64,000 nt of DNA from CAYQIM01 sp964417555 (GTDB lineage: Bacteria > Pseudomonadota > Gammaproteobacteria > Diplorickettsiales > Diplorickettsiaceae): contig CAYQIM010000063.1 of the NCBI GenBank assembly GCA_964417555.1, positions 1 through 64,000 on the forward strand. The letters run 5' to 3'. Shown here one piece after another: positions 54,643 through 63,698 of the stretch (the first letter of the stretch is position 1; every line of letters begins with the position of its first letter). The notes under the pieces are model-generated. The model saw only the letters and a list, made by a program, of their open reading frames with translations, had not been told where the DNA came from and did not search any database. Made by a program: the position numbers and the translations under genes.

Positions 54643-57492
54643 ATGAGCGGACTTTCATCCGAACAAGCGACTTCGACCCTTTTACTTAATGCTGAACCGA
54701 TACCACCCAGTACTGAAAAAGAATATGCGCATCGGCCGCCCTTCATGTTACAAGTTATTAAGCGAAATGGAAAACCGGTTAATTACGATCCTAATAAAAT
54801 CAGAATCGCTATTACAAAAGCCTTTCTTGCGGTAGAAGGTGGGCAGGCTGCACTCTCAACGCGTATTCACGAGCGTGTTACCCAACTAACACAACAGATC
54901 ACGCATATATTACAAGAAAGATTACCGCAGGGTGGCACGCTTCCTATTGAAACCATACAAGATCAAGTCGAACTGGTGTTAATGCGTGCCGAAGCTCATC
55001 AAGTCGCTAGAGCGTATGTACTTTATCGTGAAGAACGACGAAAGATGCGCGAACAAATCGCCTCACACCCAGGCATTCAATTACAGGTAACATTAAACGA
55101 TGGTAGTCAACTTCCCTTAGATAGAGAGGAACTTAACAAACGTATTATAGAGACCTGCCAAGATTTACCCGAAGTCAATCCCAGCCTGATTCTGCAAGAA
55201 ACACTTCGTAATTTATACGATGGCATGCCCCTTGCTGATATTGATAAAGCCTTGATTATGAGCACACGTTCTTTAGTAGAACAAGATCCCAGTTACACTT
55301 ATGCGGCAGCGCGGTTTTTATTACGAACGCTTACGACAGAAAGCTTAAATTTCCTTGGCATAACTGTTACTACAGATACCCCCGATAGATATAGTCAATA
55401 CTTTGAACGCTATCTTGACCAAGGTATTGCGTTAGAATTATTGGATCCGCAGCTAAAAACCTTTAACATCGAAAAGCTTAAAGCCGCCTTACTCCCACAG
55501 CGCGATCAGCAATTTACCTATCTAGGCTTACAGACCCTTTACGATCGCTACTTTCTACATGCTAATGAAGTTCGCTTTGAATTACCGCAAGCGTTCTTTA
55601 TGCGCGTCGCTATGGGCTTAGCACTCAAAGAATCGAATAAAGAAGAGCGTGCCATTGAATTTTACAGATTACTATCCTCTTTTGATTATATGGCTTCTAC
55701 GCCGACCTTATTCAACTCAGGAACTCTACGCCCTCAACTTTCAAGTTGCTTTTTAACGACGGTAGCGGACGACCTCGATCAAATCTACAGCGCAATAAAA
55801 GACAATGCCTTACTTTCAAAATTTGCCGGTGGACTGGGTAACGATTGGACATCTGTTCGTGCTTTGGGTGCGCGTATTAAAGGCACCAATGGCAAATCCT
55901 TAGGTGTCGTACCCTTTCTCAACGTTGCCAATGCATCCGCTGTCGCGGTTAATCAAGGAGGAAAACGTAAAGGCGCCGTCTGTGCTTATTTAGAAACCTG
56001 GCACTTGGATATCGAAGAATTTTTGGAATTAAGAAAAAACACCGGTGACGACAGACGCCGTACGCATGATATGAATACAGCTAATTGGGTCCCGGACCTG
56101 TTTATGAAACGACTTATGCGAGGCGAAAACTGGACTTTATTTTCACCCGATGAAACACCGGATTTACACGATACCTACGGACTAGCTTTTGAAGAAAAAT
56201 ATGCCGCCTATGAAGCAAAAGCCGCTCGTGGCGAAATCAAAAATTTTAAAACCCTACCCGCCATCAATTTATGGCGTAAAATGCTAAGTCTGTTATTTGA
56301 AACAGGACATCCTTGGCTTACATTTAAAGACCCTTGTAACCTGCGTTCGCCTCAACAGCACTGTGGAACGATTCATAGCTCAAATTTATGTACCGAAATC
56401 ACACTCAACACATCGCTTGATGAGATTGCCGTCTGTAATTTAGGCAGCATCAATCTACCACAACATCTCACCGATTCGGGCGAGCTGGATCAAATAAAGT
56501 TACGTACCACAATCCACACGGCGATTCGTATGTTGGATAACGTGATTGATATCAACTATTATACCGTTCCACAAGCACGTCGCTCGAATCTAAAACATCG
56601 CCCTATCGGCTTAGGTTTAATGGGCTTTCAAGACGCACTTTATCGATTGCGCATTCCCTATGCTTCAGAAAAAGCCGTCGCATTTGCTGATCTTTCTATG
56701 GAATTAATCAGTTATTATGCCATTGAAGCATCCAGCGATCTCGCTAAAGAACGGGGGGCCTACGAAAGTTTCCAAGGATCACTATGGAGTCAAGGTATTT
56801 TACCACTGGATTCTATTACCCTCTTACAAGAAAGCCGTGGCGAATGGCTCAATCAAAACCAAAACGTTACCCTAGATTGGGAACCCTTACGTCAAAAAGT
56901 CATAAGCCATGGCATGCGTAATTCAAATTGTACGGCCATTGCACCAACCGCCACTATTTCAAATATCTGCGGTGTTTCTCAATCGATAGAACCGACTTAT
57001 CAAAATATCTTTGTAAAATCCAATATGTCCGGTGAATTTACCGTCATTAATCCCTATTTAATTAAAGACTTGAAATCGTTAACGCTTTGGGATGCCGTTA
57101 TGCTGAATGATATCAAATACTATGACGGCAGCTTACAAAAAATTGAACGTATTCCTGAAGAATTAAAGCAACTCTATGCCACTGCCTTCGAAATTCCGGC
57201 ACAGTGGCTAGTTGAAGCAGGTTCGCGCCGCCAAAAATGGATCGATCAAAGTCAATCATTAAACCTTTATCTGGCTGAACCTTCTGGCAAGAAACTGGAT
57301 GAGCTCTATAAATTAGTTTGGCTCAAAGGTCTGAAAACAAGTTATTACTTAAGAACCTTAGCCGCGACGCATATGGAAAAAGCTACACTAGAAAAAGGTC
57401 ATTTAAATGCCGTACAGTCTCAGGCTGTCGATGAAAAAGAATTAGGGCAGAGTTGCTCCATTTTAGATCCGGATTGCGAATCATGCCAATAA
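54643..57492 (+). CDS. nrdA: ribonucleoside-diphosphate reductase class Ia, alpha subunit
   Basis: Reduces ribonucleotides to deoxyribonucleotides. 949 residues, longer than the E. coli enzyme because two ATP-cone-like domains precede the catalytic barrel (about 35-130 and 145-240). Barrel motifs are STPTLFNSGT, LSSCFL with the first active-site Cys, NLCTEI with the radical Cys, GLGLMGFQD and TAIAPTATISNI. The tail ends DCESCQ, carrying the redox Cys pair. AAGGAG precedes the ATG. nrdB follows after a repeat element. NrdR regulation is likely. Confidence 0.96.
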   Translation: MSGLSSEQATSTLLLNAEPIPPSTEKEYAHRPPFMLQVIKRNGKPVNYDPNKIRIAITKAFLAVEGGQAALSTRIHERVTQLTQQITHILQERLPQGGTLPIETIQDQVELVLMRAEAHQVARAYVLYREERRKMREQIASHPGIQLQVTLNDGSQLPLDREELNKRIIETCQDLPEVNPSLILQETLRNLYDGMPLADIDKALIMSTRSLVEQDPSYTYAAARFLLRTLTTESLNFLGITVTTDTPDRYSQYFERYLDQGIALELLDPQLKTFNIEKLKAALLPQRDQQFTYLGLQTLYDRYFLHANEVRFELPQAFFMRVAMGLALKESNKEERAIEFYRLLSSFDYMASTPTLFNSGTLRPQLSSCFLTTVADDLDQIYSAIKDNALLSKFAGGLGNDWTSVRALGARIKGTNGKSLGVVPFLNVANASAVAVNQGGKRKGAVCAYLETWHLDIEEFLELRKNTGDDRRRTHDMNTANWVPDLFMKRLMRGENWTLFSPDETPDLHDTYGLAFEEKYAAYEAKAARGEIKNFKTLPAINLWRKMLSLLFETGHPWLTFKDPCNLRSPQQHCGTIHSSNLCTEITLNTSLDEIAVCNLGSINLPQHLTDSGELDQIKLRTTIHTAIRMLDNVIDINYYTVPQARRSNLKHRPIGLGLMGFQDALYRLRIPYASEKAVAFADLSMELISYYAIEASSDLAKERGAYESFQGSLWSQGILPLDSITLLQESRGEWLNQNQNVTLDWEPLRQKVISHGMRNSNCTAIAPTATISNICGVSQSIEPTYQNIFVKSNMSGEFTVINPYLIKDLKSLTLWDAVMLNDIKYYDGSLQKIERIPEELKQLYATAFEIPAQWLVEAGSRRQKWIDQSQSLNLYLAEPSGKKLDELYKLVWLKGLKTSYYLRTLAATHMEKATLEKGHLNAVQSQAVDEKELGQSCSILDPDCESCQ

Positions 57493-57551
57493 CCTTTTAT
57501 AAAAAAACACACATTAGAAACTAGAGAAATTATGCAAACCAAGTATTTTAA

Positions 57552-57660
57552 TTGAGTTCTAGGCGGATTGGCTTTGAGAAGCGGAGTGTACATGCCAGTA
57601 CATGAGCATCGGAAAAGACAATCCAACAACGAAATCAATTAAAAGACGAAGGTTTTGTAA
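57552..57660. repeat. dispersed element, long copy
   Basis: Runs from TTGAGTTCTAGGCGGATTGG to GAAGGTTTTGTAA between nrdA and nrdB. The centre (AGTGTACATGCCAGTACATG) is an imperfect palindrome, and the GATTGGCTTT/AAAGACAATC flanks can pair outside it. The short copy at 7211-7284 shares both ends but lacks this centre. It resembles intergenic MITE- or REP-like units of gammaproteobacteria; there is no transposase here. Confidence 0.65.
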
Positions 57661-57684
57661 TTATTGTGGAGAATAGCCAATACT

Positions 57685-58764
57685 ATGAATACTAATTCAA
57701 TAGAAACAGCCGGTTTTACCGGTTTAGAAACGATTGAAATGGGTGCGGCGCGAATACAAGTCGATGACAAAAAAATCATTAATTGCCGTGCTGATCTCAA
57801 TCAACTTGTCCCGTTTAAATATAAATGGGCCTGGGAAAAGTACTTAGCCGCTTGTGCCAATCATTGGATGCCACAAGAGATTAATATGTCGGCTGATATT
57901 GCCTTATGGCGCGATCCTAATGGACTTACTGAAGATGAACGCACGATCATTGAACGCAGTCTCGGTTTTTTCTCAACCGCTGATTCTTTGGTTGCCAATA
58001 ACCTCGTTTTAGCTGTTTATCGTCATATTACCAATCCTGAATGCCGTCAATATTTACTACGTCAGGCTTTTGAAGAAGCCTTACATACCCATGCCTATCA
58101 ATATGTCATTGAAAGTTTAGGTATGGATGAAGCACGCCTCTTTAATATGTATCGTGAAATCCCTACTGTCGCTAAAAAAGCAGAATGGGCATTACCCTTT
58201 ACGCAAAGTTTAGGGGATCCGAACTTTCGTACCGGTACAGCGGAAAATGATCAACGCTTACTTCGTGATCTGATTGCGTTTTATGTCGTCTTTGAAGGTA
58301 TATTTTTCTACGTCGGTTTTTCCCAGATCCTCAGCATGGGACGACGCAATAAAATGACTGGTACAGCGGAACAATTCCAATATATTTTACGTGATGAATC
58401 TATGCATCTTAACTTTGGTATCGATGTCATCAATCAAATTAAACTAGAAAATCCACACCTATGGACCAACGAATTTAAACAATATGTCATTAAGCTCGTT
58501 AAAGAGGGCGTGGAACTCGAATATCAATATGCCCTAGATACGATGCCGCGTGGAATTCTTGGCTTAAATGCCACTATGATGTGGGATTATCTACGCTTTA
58601 TTGGCAATCGACGCTTAGCACAGATTGGTTTGCCCGAGCAATACCCCGGCATTAGCAATCCTTTGCCCTGGATGAGTGAGATCATCGACCTTAAAAAAGA
58701 AAAAAACTTCTTTGAAACCCGTGTTACCGAATACCAAACCGGTGGCAGTTTAAACTGGGATTGA
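57685..58764 (+). CDS. nrdB: ribonucleoside-diphosphate reductase class Ia, beta subunit
   Basis: Supplies the tyrosyl radical to NrdA. About 359 residues from the ATG at 57685. Diiron ligands are visible in ERSLGFFSTAD, FEEALHTHAYQYVIE, VVFEGIFFYVGF and RDESMHLNFGID. The ending ...TEYQTGGSLNWD matches the C-terminal peptide that docks to NrdA. The element at 57552-57660 separates it from nrdA, and a strong palindrome follows the stop. Confidence 0.96.
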   Translation: MNTNSIETAGFTGLETIEMGAARIQVDDKKIINCRADLNQLVPFKYKWAWEKYLAACANHWMPQEINMSADIALWRDPNGLTEDERTIIERSLGFFSTADSLVANNLVLAVYRHITNPECRQYLLRQAFEEALHTHAYQYVIESLGMDEARLFNMYREIPTVAKKAEWALPFTQSLGDPNFRTGTAENDQRLLRDLIAFYVVFEGIFFYVGFSQILSMGRRNKMTGTAEQFQYILRDESMHLNFGIDVINQIKLENPHLWTNEFKQYVIKLVKEGVELEYQYALDTMPRGILGLNATMMWDYLRFIGNRRLAQIGLPEQYPGISNPLPWMSEIIDLKKEKNFFETRVTEYQTGGSLNWD

Positions 58765-58768
58765 TACA

Positions 58769-58794
58769 TTGAGGTTGCGAATTCGCAACCTCAA
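58769..58794. terminator. 26-bp perfect palindrome after nrdB
   Basis: TTGAGGTTGCGAA (58769-58781) is followed directly by its exact complement TTCGCAACCTCAA (58782-58794). It begins 5 nt after the nrdB stop, so it probably ends the nrd transcript, although the T-rich tail is weak. It shares its core GTTGCGAATT and following GTGCT with the hairpin at 43228-43261. Confidence 0.6.
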
Positions 58795-58889
58795 GTGCTT
58801 TCCTTAAGATAATTTGCTCCGACCTGGATTTAAAGTTATATTTCTTATGTTAAATCCTAGAACAAAATTATAATTTGATTTAATACTCG

Positions 58890-59575
58890 ATGTTAAGAGA
58901 AATCAATCTGAAAGGCAATGGCTTAAGCGCTTAGGGACATTACTTTTTTTATTTCCTTGCTTAGCAAATGCCGATGCTTTACCTAATCTTTTTCAGGTAA
59001 AGCAAATACTGATAAAATATCACGATTCTGGTCAATACCATTCGGCCATTCATGACGTAACCAAACGGGCAATGGATTACGTTGAATACAAAGTAGAAAA
59101 AAACCGCGCAACCACGCATCCAAAAAAATTAGCTGCCATATTCGATATTGATGAAACCTCTTTATCGAACTATTCCGCGATGGTAAAAATGGATTTTGGC
59201 GGTACGCCAAAAGATATCGCTAATCAAGAACAGCTTGCCAGTGATCCAGCCATACTGGATACCTTAAAATTATATAATCTCACCAAAGAAAAAGGTGTGT
59301 CGCTATTCTTCGTCACAGGTCGTCGAGAATATCAGCGTCAAACCACGATAAAAAACTTACAATTAGCTGGCTATCAAGGATGGAAGCAACTCTTCATGAA
59401 ACCCAATAATTATCACCAAAACTCTATCATTTCCTATAAATCAGGCGCTAGGGAAAAAATCAAAGCGCAAGGGTACGGTATTATCTTAAATATTGGCGAC
59501 CAGGAAAGCGATTTAAAAGGTGGATATGCCGATAAAACATTTAAGTTACCCAATCCCTATTACTTTATTCCTTAA
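58890..59575 (+). pseudogene. HAD acid phosphatase (class B/e(P4)-like), N-terminus disrupted
   Basis: The phosphatase core is intact from 59072: AAIFDIDETSLSNYS holds the DxDxT nucleophile motif, FFVTGRREYQRQTT is motif II, KSGAREKI carries the motif III Lys, and NIGDQESDLKGGYA is motif IV. The same frame stays open upstream to 58874 and encodes a secretion signal (LKRLGTLLFLFPCLANADAL) and a normal N-terminal region, but has no ATG, GTG or TTG. An ATG at 58890 lies in another frame that stops after 14 codons. One indel between about 58890 and 58920 would join ATG to signal peptide. So the secreted form seems lost; a shortened cytoplasmic form from 59072 remains possible. Substrate unknown. 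Confidence 0.6.
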
Positions 59576-59592
59576 AATAAGAGGCTCACCTT

Positions 59593-60222
59593 ATGATAAC
59601 AATAACAGAACTGTTAAACGACGAAGAACTTAAAAAAATTGCTGAGTGCTTAAAAAAAAATAGGGATGCACTTAAAAATTTAACACTCGAGCAAGTAAAA
59701 GCTGCACTGGCTAATCAACACAGCCTGTTAATTCGCGAAGGTAAAGAGGCTGAATTAAACGAAATAAAAAATTTAATGACTAGACTTGGACCTTTGGATC
59801 AAAAAGATTGGCAAGACTCTTGGCCCAACACCCATTCACCTATTTCCTATTTTGTGACAGAAATGCCAGATAATAAACCCTTTTTGATGGAAGCTACCGG
59901 CAATATCGACCAACAAAAAGCTACGCTGAACGAAATGACAGAAAGTTACAAAAAAATTACCGGAAAAGAACCCACAACAACTACTTATAACAATCCCGAT
60001 GAACTGCCAGAAAATCTTAAAGATAGGCTTGCCAATAAACCTTTCCCCATGACCGTAATGTGCTTCAACTTTGCAGATATAAAACAATTACAACAATTTC
60101 ATAAGGAAACTGTAACTCCGTTGATAAATGAAGAAAAGATTAAGCTCATTAACAATGCCCCGCAAAAATCTCCTGAACCTGAAATTCAAACCAGCGAATC
60201 ACCTAGACTTACCTTTAGGTAA
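59593..60222 (+). CDS. hypothetical protein
   Basis: 209 residues that I do not recognise. No signal peptide or membrane segment. The N-terminal 60 residues are helical and Lys/Leu/Glu-rich; a mixed region (SPISYFVTEMPDNKPFLMEA, then PFPMTVMCFNFADIKQL) may form a small alpha/beta domain. The tail is Pro/Ser/Glu-rich, ending in RLTFR. GAGG precedes the ATG. It lies 17 nt after the acid phosphatase remnant and probably shares its transcript, which ends at the bidirectional hairpin shared with znuB. Confidence 0.6.
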   Translation: MITITELLNDEELKKIAECLKKNRDALKNLTLEQVKAALANQHSLLIREGKEAELNEIKNLMTRLGPLDQKDWQDSWPNTHSPISYFVTEMPDNKPFLMEATGNIDQQKATLNEMTESYKKITGKEPTTTTYNNPDELPENLKDRLANKPFPMTVMCFNFADIKQLQQFHKETVTPLINEEKIKLINNAPQKSPEPEIQTSESPRLTFR

Positions 60223-60224
60223 GA

Positions 60225-60259
60225 AAAAACGTAGGGAAAGCCGACAGCGGCTTTCCCTA
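60225..60259 (-). terminator. strong hairpin terminator of znu operon
   Basis: TAGGGAAAGCCG (60232-60243) pairs perfectly with CGGCTTTCCCTA (60248-60259) around ACAG. On the minus strand it is followed by a T6 run (complement of AAAAAA at 60225-60230), so it fits an intrinsic terminator for znuB. It may also slow transcription arriving from the plus-strand gene. Confidence 0.8.
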
Positions 60260-61081
60260 ATGGTTAGTTTTCGTTACCACACTTAAAAAATACAACATGG
60301 CTGTTAATGCACTAATCCAAAAAGGGATTGGCCAATCGGTAATAAAGGCTAAAATTATCCCTATCCACACCGCTAAAATACCTAAAAAAACCGTTAAAAA
60401 TAGGCCGCTGGCAAATCGATGTGCCCAATTTAATGCCGCTGCGGCAGGTCCTATTAATAAAGTAAAGACAAGAAGTATGCCCACCACTTGACTGGCGATG
60501 GTAACCGCCACGGCAGCGATAATCATAAATAAGATAGAAATAAAAGATAACGATACACCTTTGGCTTCGGCTAACTCGGGCTCTAAACTAGAGAATAATA
60601 AAGGTCGAGCTATCACACCGAGCGCTAGTAAACTTATTATGCAACACAACAACATCATTTTTATTAAATGCGACGAAACCCCTAAAAGATTACCAAATAA
60701 AATAGTCATCGCTTGCGCAGCATAGTTCATGTAAAAATGTAAAAATAAAACTCCTAAACCTAAGGCAAACGCCAAAACAATCCCAATCGCAACATCACTT
60801 TTACTCATGCGATGGCCTAAACCGCCCATCCCTATGGCAGCCATTATTGTTAAAAGCAATTGCCCTGCCAACGGGCTTAAACCAACCAGTCCAGCACCTG
60901 TTGCACCCGCAAAGCCAATGTGTCCCAATGCATGTCCCGCAAAGGCAAGTCGCCGAATCACCATAAAATAACCCACGACACCGGCCAGGATAGCGGCAAT
61001 GGTTCCAGCCACTAAGGCATTACGCAAAAAAAGATATTCAAATTGGGAAATGATCAAGATCGGGTCGGCAATGGTTAACAT
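60257..61081 (-). CDS. znuB: zinc/manganese ABC transporter permease
   Basis: 274 residues with about eight membrane helices in the ABC-3 family pattern: FLRNALVAGTIAAILAGVVG, FAGHALGHIGFAG, and the ABC-interacting segment around AKGVSLSF. It forms the membrane channel for the metal delivered by the adjacent binding protein. Its start overlaps znuC by 44 nt. A strong terminator sits at its stop codon. Confidence 0.9.
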   Translation of the reverse strand: MLTIADPILIISQFEYLFLRNALVAGTIAAILAGVVGYFMVIRRLAFAGHALGHIGFAGATGAGLVGLSPLAGQLLLTIMAAIGMGGLGHRMSKSDVAIGIVLAFALGLGVLFLHFYMNYAAQAMTILFGNLLGVSSHLIKMMLLCCIISLLALGVIARPLLFSSLEPELAEAKGVSLSFISILFMIIAAVAVTIASQVVGILLVFTLLIGPAAAALNWAHRFASGLFLTVFLGILAVWIGIILAFITDWPIPFWISALTAMLYFLSVVTKTNH

Positions 61082-61853
61082 GTTGATGAAGTCCAGTCTC
61101 TTTATTTATCACAAAAAGTTGTTGCTCATAATGAACAACATGAATTTCTTTATTATAGAGGTCACTCAATTTTTCGCTGGTAATAATTTCATTGACTAAG
61201 CCAATCGCCGCTTTACTCTTCGCTAAATAAAGCACTCTATCAACGCTACTTAACAGGGGATTAATATCGTGCGATGTAAATAACACCGTAATACCTAACT
61301 CCAAGCGAATAGTATTAATCAATGACACTAAATTTTCTTGATGGTACGGATCAAGATTCATTAAAGGTTCGTCTAATAGCAAAATCTTAGGTTTATTTAA
61401 CAAGGCCTGGGCTAACAACAAACGTTGACGTTCTCCTCCCGATAAAAGTACGTACGGTTTAGTCATCAGTTTTTCTGCTTTGACTAGTTGGATAACACGC
61501 GCTAACTCTTGTTTTTGAGACCTTGTCAAAACCGGCAAGCCCCATTTAAAACCATTTAAATTAGCCACCAACCAAGCCATGGCATTGAGAGAACTATTCA
61601 CTACGCTTTGCCGAACTTGCGGCATATAACCGATCAGAGAAGATCCCTTTTGCACAGCTTGGTTAAATAGTAAAATTTGGCCTCGTTTTATAGGAATTAA
61701 ACCTAATACCGCACGCAACAAAGTACTTTTACCCGCCCCATTCGCCCCTAAAATGGCGATAAACTCACCCTCTTTAATATCGGCAGTCAGATCATGGAAA
61801 ATAGTACGTTGTCCATAAGCCAAACACAGTTGTTTAAATACGAGGCTATCCAT
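61038..61853 (-). CDS. znuC: zinc/manganese ABC transporter ATP-binding protein
   Basis: ATPase of the metal importer (271 residues). Walker A GANGAGKSTLLRA near residue 36, signature LSGGERQRLLLA, Walker B ILLLDEPLMNLD and the His switch in TSHDI are all present. The C-terminal tail ends in a His-containing stretch (HQHVNHCRPDLDH), which could bind metal. It overlaps znuA and znuB. Confidence 0.92.
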   Translation of the reverse strand: MDSLVFKQLCLAYGQRTIFHDLTADIKEGEFIAILGANGAGKSTLLRAVLGLIPIKRGQILLFNQAVQKGSSLIGYMPQVRQSVVNSSLNAMAWLVANLNGFKWGLPVLTRSQKQELARVIQLVKAEKLMTKPYVLLSGGERQRLLLAQALLNKPKILLLDEPLMNLDPYHQENLVSLINTIRLELGITVLFTSHDINPLLSSVDRVLYLAKSKAAIGLVNEIITSEKLSDLYNKEIHVVHYEQQLFVINKETGLHQHVNHCRPDLDHFPI

Positions 61854-62712
61854 GCAACGCCTTATTTAATTGATCTAACTGTTCCTCCATCCATTCCGTA
61901 TAATTCATGGTATTAAGCGGTTGGGTTTCTGTAACGCCAATCACAGGAATAGAACGTTCTTTTGCAAGTTGCAATAATTGCTGAATCAGAGGACTATTCA
62001 CCTGTTTATTATAGAACAAAACTCGGACAGTTCGCGCTTGTAAAGCGTTTTGAAAAACCTGCACTTGCCGTGGACTTGGATCAACGCCATTCATCATACT
62101 GATTTGGAAAGCAATGCCCTGCATATCAAAACCCAACGCCTTAGCCATATAAGCAAATACGGGTTCGGTAGCAATAACCTTTACATTCTGTGTACGCGGT
62201 TTTAATTGTTGGATTAAACGGGTTAAACGATGAGATCTTTCAATAAATCGATGATAATTCGCCCGATAAATTGTTTGATGACTCGGATCTTTGTTAATGA
62301 AATAATTCAGTAATGCTTTTGCATACACCGGCATTGTTGCTGGATCGTACCAGATATGCGGGTTATCGCCTTCTTTTTTATTCATTAATTGGCCAACACA
62401 TATCACTGTTCGTGTTGGAACTTTAGCAACACCTAATAAACCCTGCATCCAAGAATCATAGCCTAAACCATTGAAAACAATCAGATCGGCCTGTCCTAAA
62501 CTTTGCGCAATACGAGGACTTACACTAAATAAATGCGGATCTTGATCCGGCTGGCTCATGATACTTTTAACTTGGACGTAATCACCTCCTATCTCTTTAG
62601 CCACTGAGCCATAAAAATTTTCAGCCGCTACAATAGAGATCGGTTCGGCCATCACCGGTTGATAGAGAAAAATCCCTAACAAGACGCCAAGAACTGAATA
62701 AAATTTAAACAT
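61846..62712 (-). CDS. znuA: zinc/manganese ABC transporter substrate-binding protein
   Basis: Periplasmic cluster-A1 metal-binding protein. About 288 residues with a signal peptide (cleavage near VMAEP). Metal ligands of the family are visible in QDPHLFSVSPR, DNPHIWYDP, and the C-terminal GVTETQPLN region. The long His-rich loop typical of ZnuA is missing, so manganese or broad specificity is possible and the symbol follows the family. The ATG at 62712 is preferred to a GTG directly before it. Confidence 0.85.
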   Translation of the reverse strand: MFKFYSVLGVLLGIFLYQPVMAEPISIVAAENFYGSVAKEIGGDYVQVKSIMSQPDQDPHLFSVSPRIAQSLGQADLIVFNGLGYDSWMQGLLGVAKVPTRTVICVGQLMNKKEGDNPHIWYDPATMPVYAKALLNYFINKDPSHQTIYRANYHRFIERSHRLTRLIQQLKPRTQNVKVIATEPVFAYMAKALGFDMQGIAFQISMMNGVDPSPRQVQVFQNALQARTVRVLFYNKQVNSPLIQQLLQLAKERSIPVIGVTETQPLNTMNYTEWMEEQLDQLNKALHG

Positions 62713-62792
62713 CACTTAATACTCTCTGCTTTTTTGTTTCACTTCTAACTTATATGAAAACGAGTAAGTCATTAGCAAGTTTGGAAGGAATC

Positions 62793-62805
62793 GTTATACT
62801 ATAGC
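62793..62805. promoter_or_regulatory. Zur-box-like dyad in znuA-parA spacer
   Basis: GTTATACTATAGC is a 13-bp dyad with one mismatch and equals the core of the Zur box (GTTATA-N-TATAAC) at 12 of 13 positions. It lies about 80 nt before znuA and 30 nt before parA. TATACT within it could instead be the parA -10, so both readings remain open. Confidence 0.4.
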
Positions 62806-62834
62806 AAAGCTGTCAAGTGAGATAATGAGATTAT

Positions 62835-63698
62835 ATGGGAAAAATTATTGCGGTTGTGAATCAAAAAGGTGGTGTAGGTAAAACCACGAGTTGTATCAAC
62901 CTCGCTGCATCCCTCGCTCGGCTTAATCAAAAAACACTTTTAATCGATTTGGATCCACAAACCAATGCGACAACAGGTAGTACGCTGCAAAAAGAATTCT
63001 CTGCTACCATTGCACAGGTACTATTAGGTGAGACGCCCATTGCGGAAAGTCTCATCACCACGCCTGGTCAGTATACGCTGATCCCTGGTTCCGGCGCGCT
63101 TACCCAAACCGAAATTCAATTGCTACAAAAGCAACACCGCGAATACACGCTTAAAAAAGTACTTACTCCGATTGTCGCTTCTTACGATACTATTCTATTA
63201 GATTGCCCACCTTCACTCAATATATTAACCGTTAATGCGTTAGTCGCCGCCGATTCCATCATTATCCCAGTCCAATGTGAATACTTTGCACTAGAAGGGC
63301 TCAGTAATTTAATGAATACACTGCAAAGCATTCGCGCCTCTGCCAACCCTTCTTTGCAAATTCATGGTCTACTACGAACCTTGTTTGATAGTCGAAATAG
63401 TCTCGCCAAACAAGTTTCTGAAGAATTATTCAAACATTTTAACGATAAGCTATATACAACAACAATTCCACGCAATATACGGCTGGCTGAGGCGCCCAGC
63501 CATGGCCAACCCGCTTTATTATATGACCCCAACTCTAGCGGCAGCCAAGCTTATCTAAATCTGGCCAAGGAAATTTTAGTACGGGATGGACATGATGCCA
63601 GTGCTTTCGTAGAATCAAGCACTTTCGTGCCCGCCACGTCATTTTTAAAAAAACGCTCCAAACACGAAAAATCCTCGTCGATTGAACAGGTAGTATGA
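62835..63698 (+). CDS. parA: chromosome partitioning ATPase ParA (Soj)
   Basis: Walker-type ATPase that, with ParB and parS, segregates the chromosome origin. 287 residues: the deviant Walker A VNQKGGVGKTTSCINLA near residue 8, LIDLDPQTNATT, DTILLDCPPSLNILTVNAL and IIPVQCEYFALEG. About 30 extra residues at the C-terminus are Ser/Lys-rich and atypical. It overlaps parB by ATGATG, giving tight coupling. Confidence 0.95.
   Translation: MGKIIAVVNQKGGVGKTTSCINLAASLARLNQKTLLIDLDPQTNATTGSTLQKEFSATIAQVLLGETPIAESLITTPGQYTLIPGSGALTQTEIQLLQKQHREYTLKKVLTPIVASYDTILLDCPPSLNILTVNALVAADSIIIPVQCEYFALEGLSNLMNTLQSIRASANPSLQIHGLLRTLFDSRNSLAKQVSEELFKHFNDKLYTTTIPRNIRLAEAPSHGQPALLYDPNSSGSQAYLNLAKEILVRDGHDASAFVESSTFVPATSFLKKRSKHEKSSSIEQVV

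Noticed and set aside
54643..57492. Intein or insertion explaining the long NrdA
   Set aside because: The extra length is N-terminal ATP-cone sequence; no intein splice motifs.
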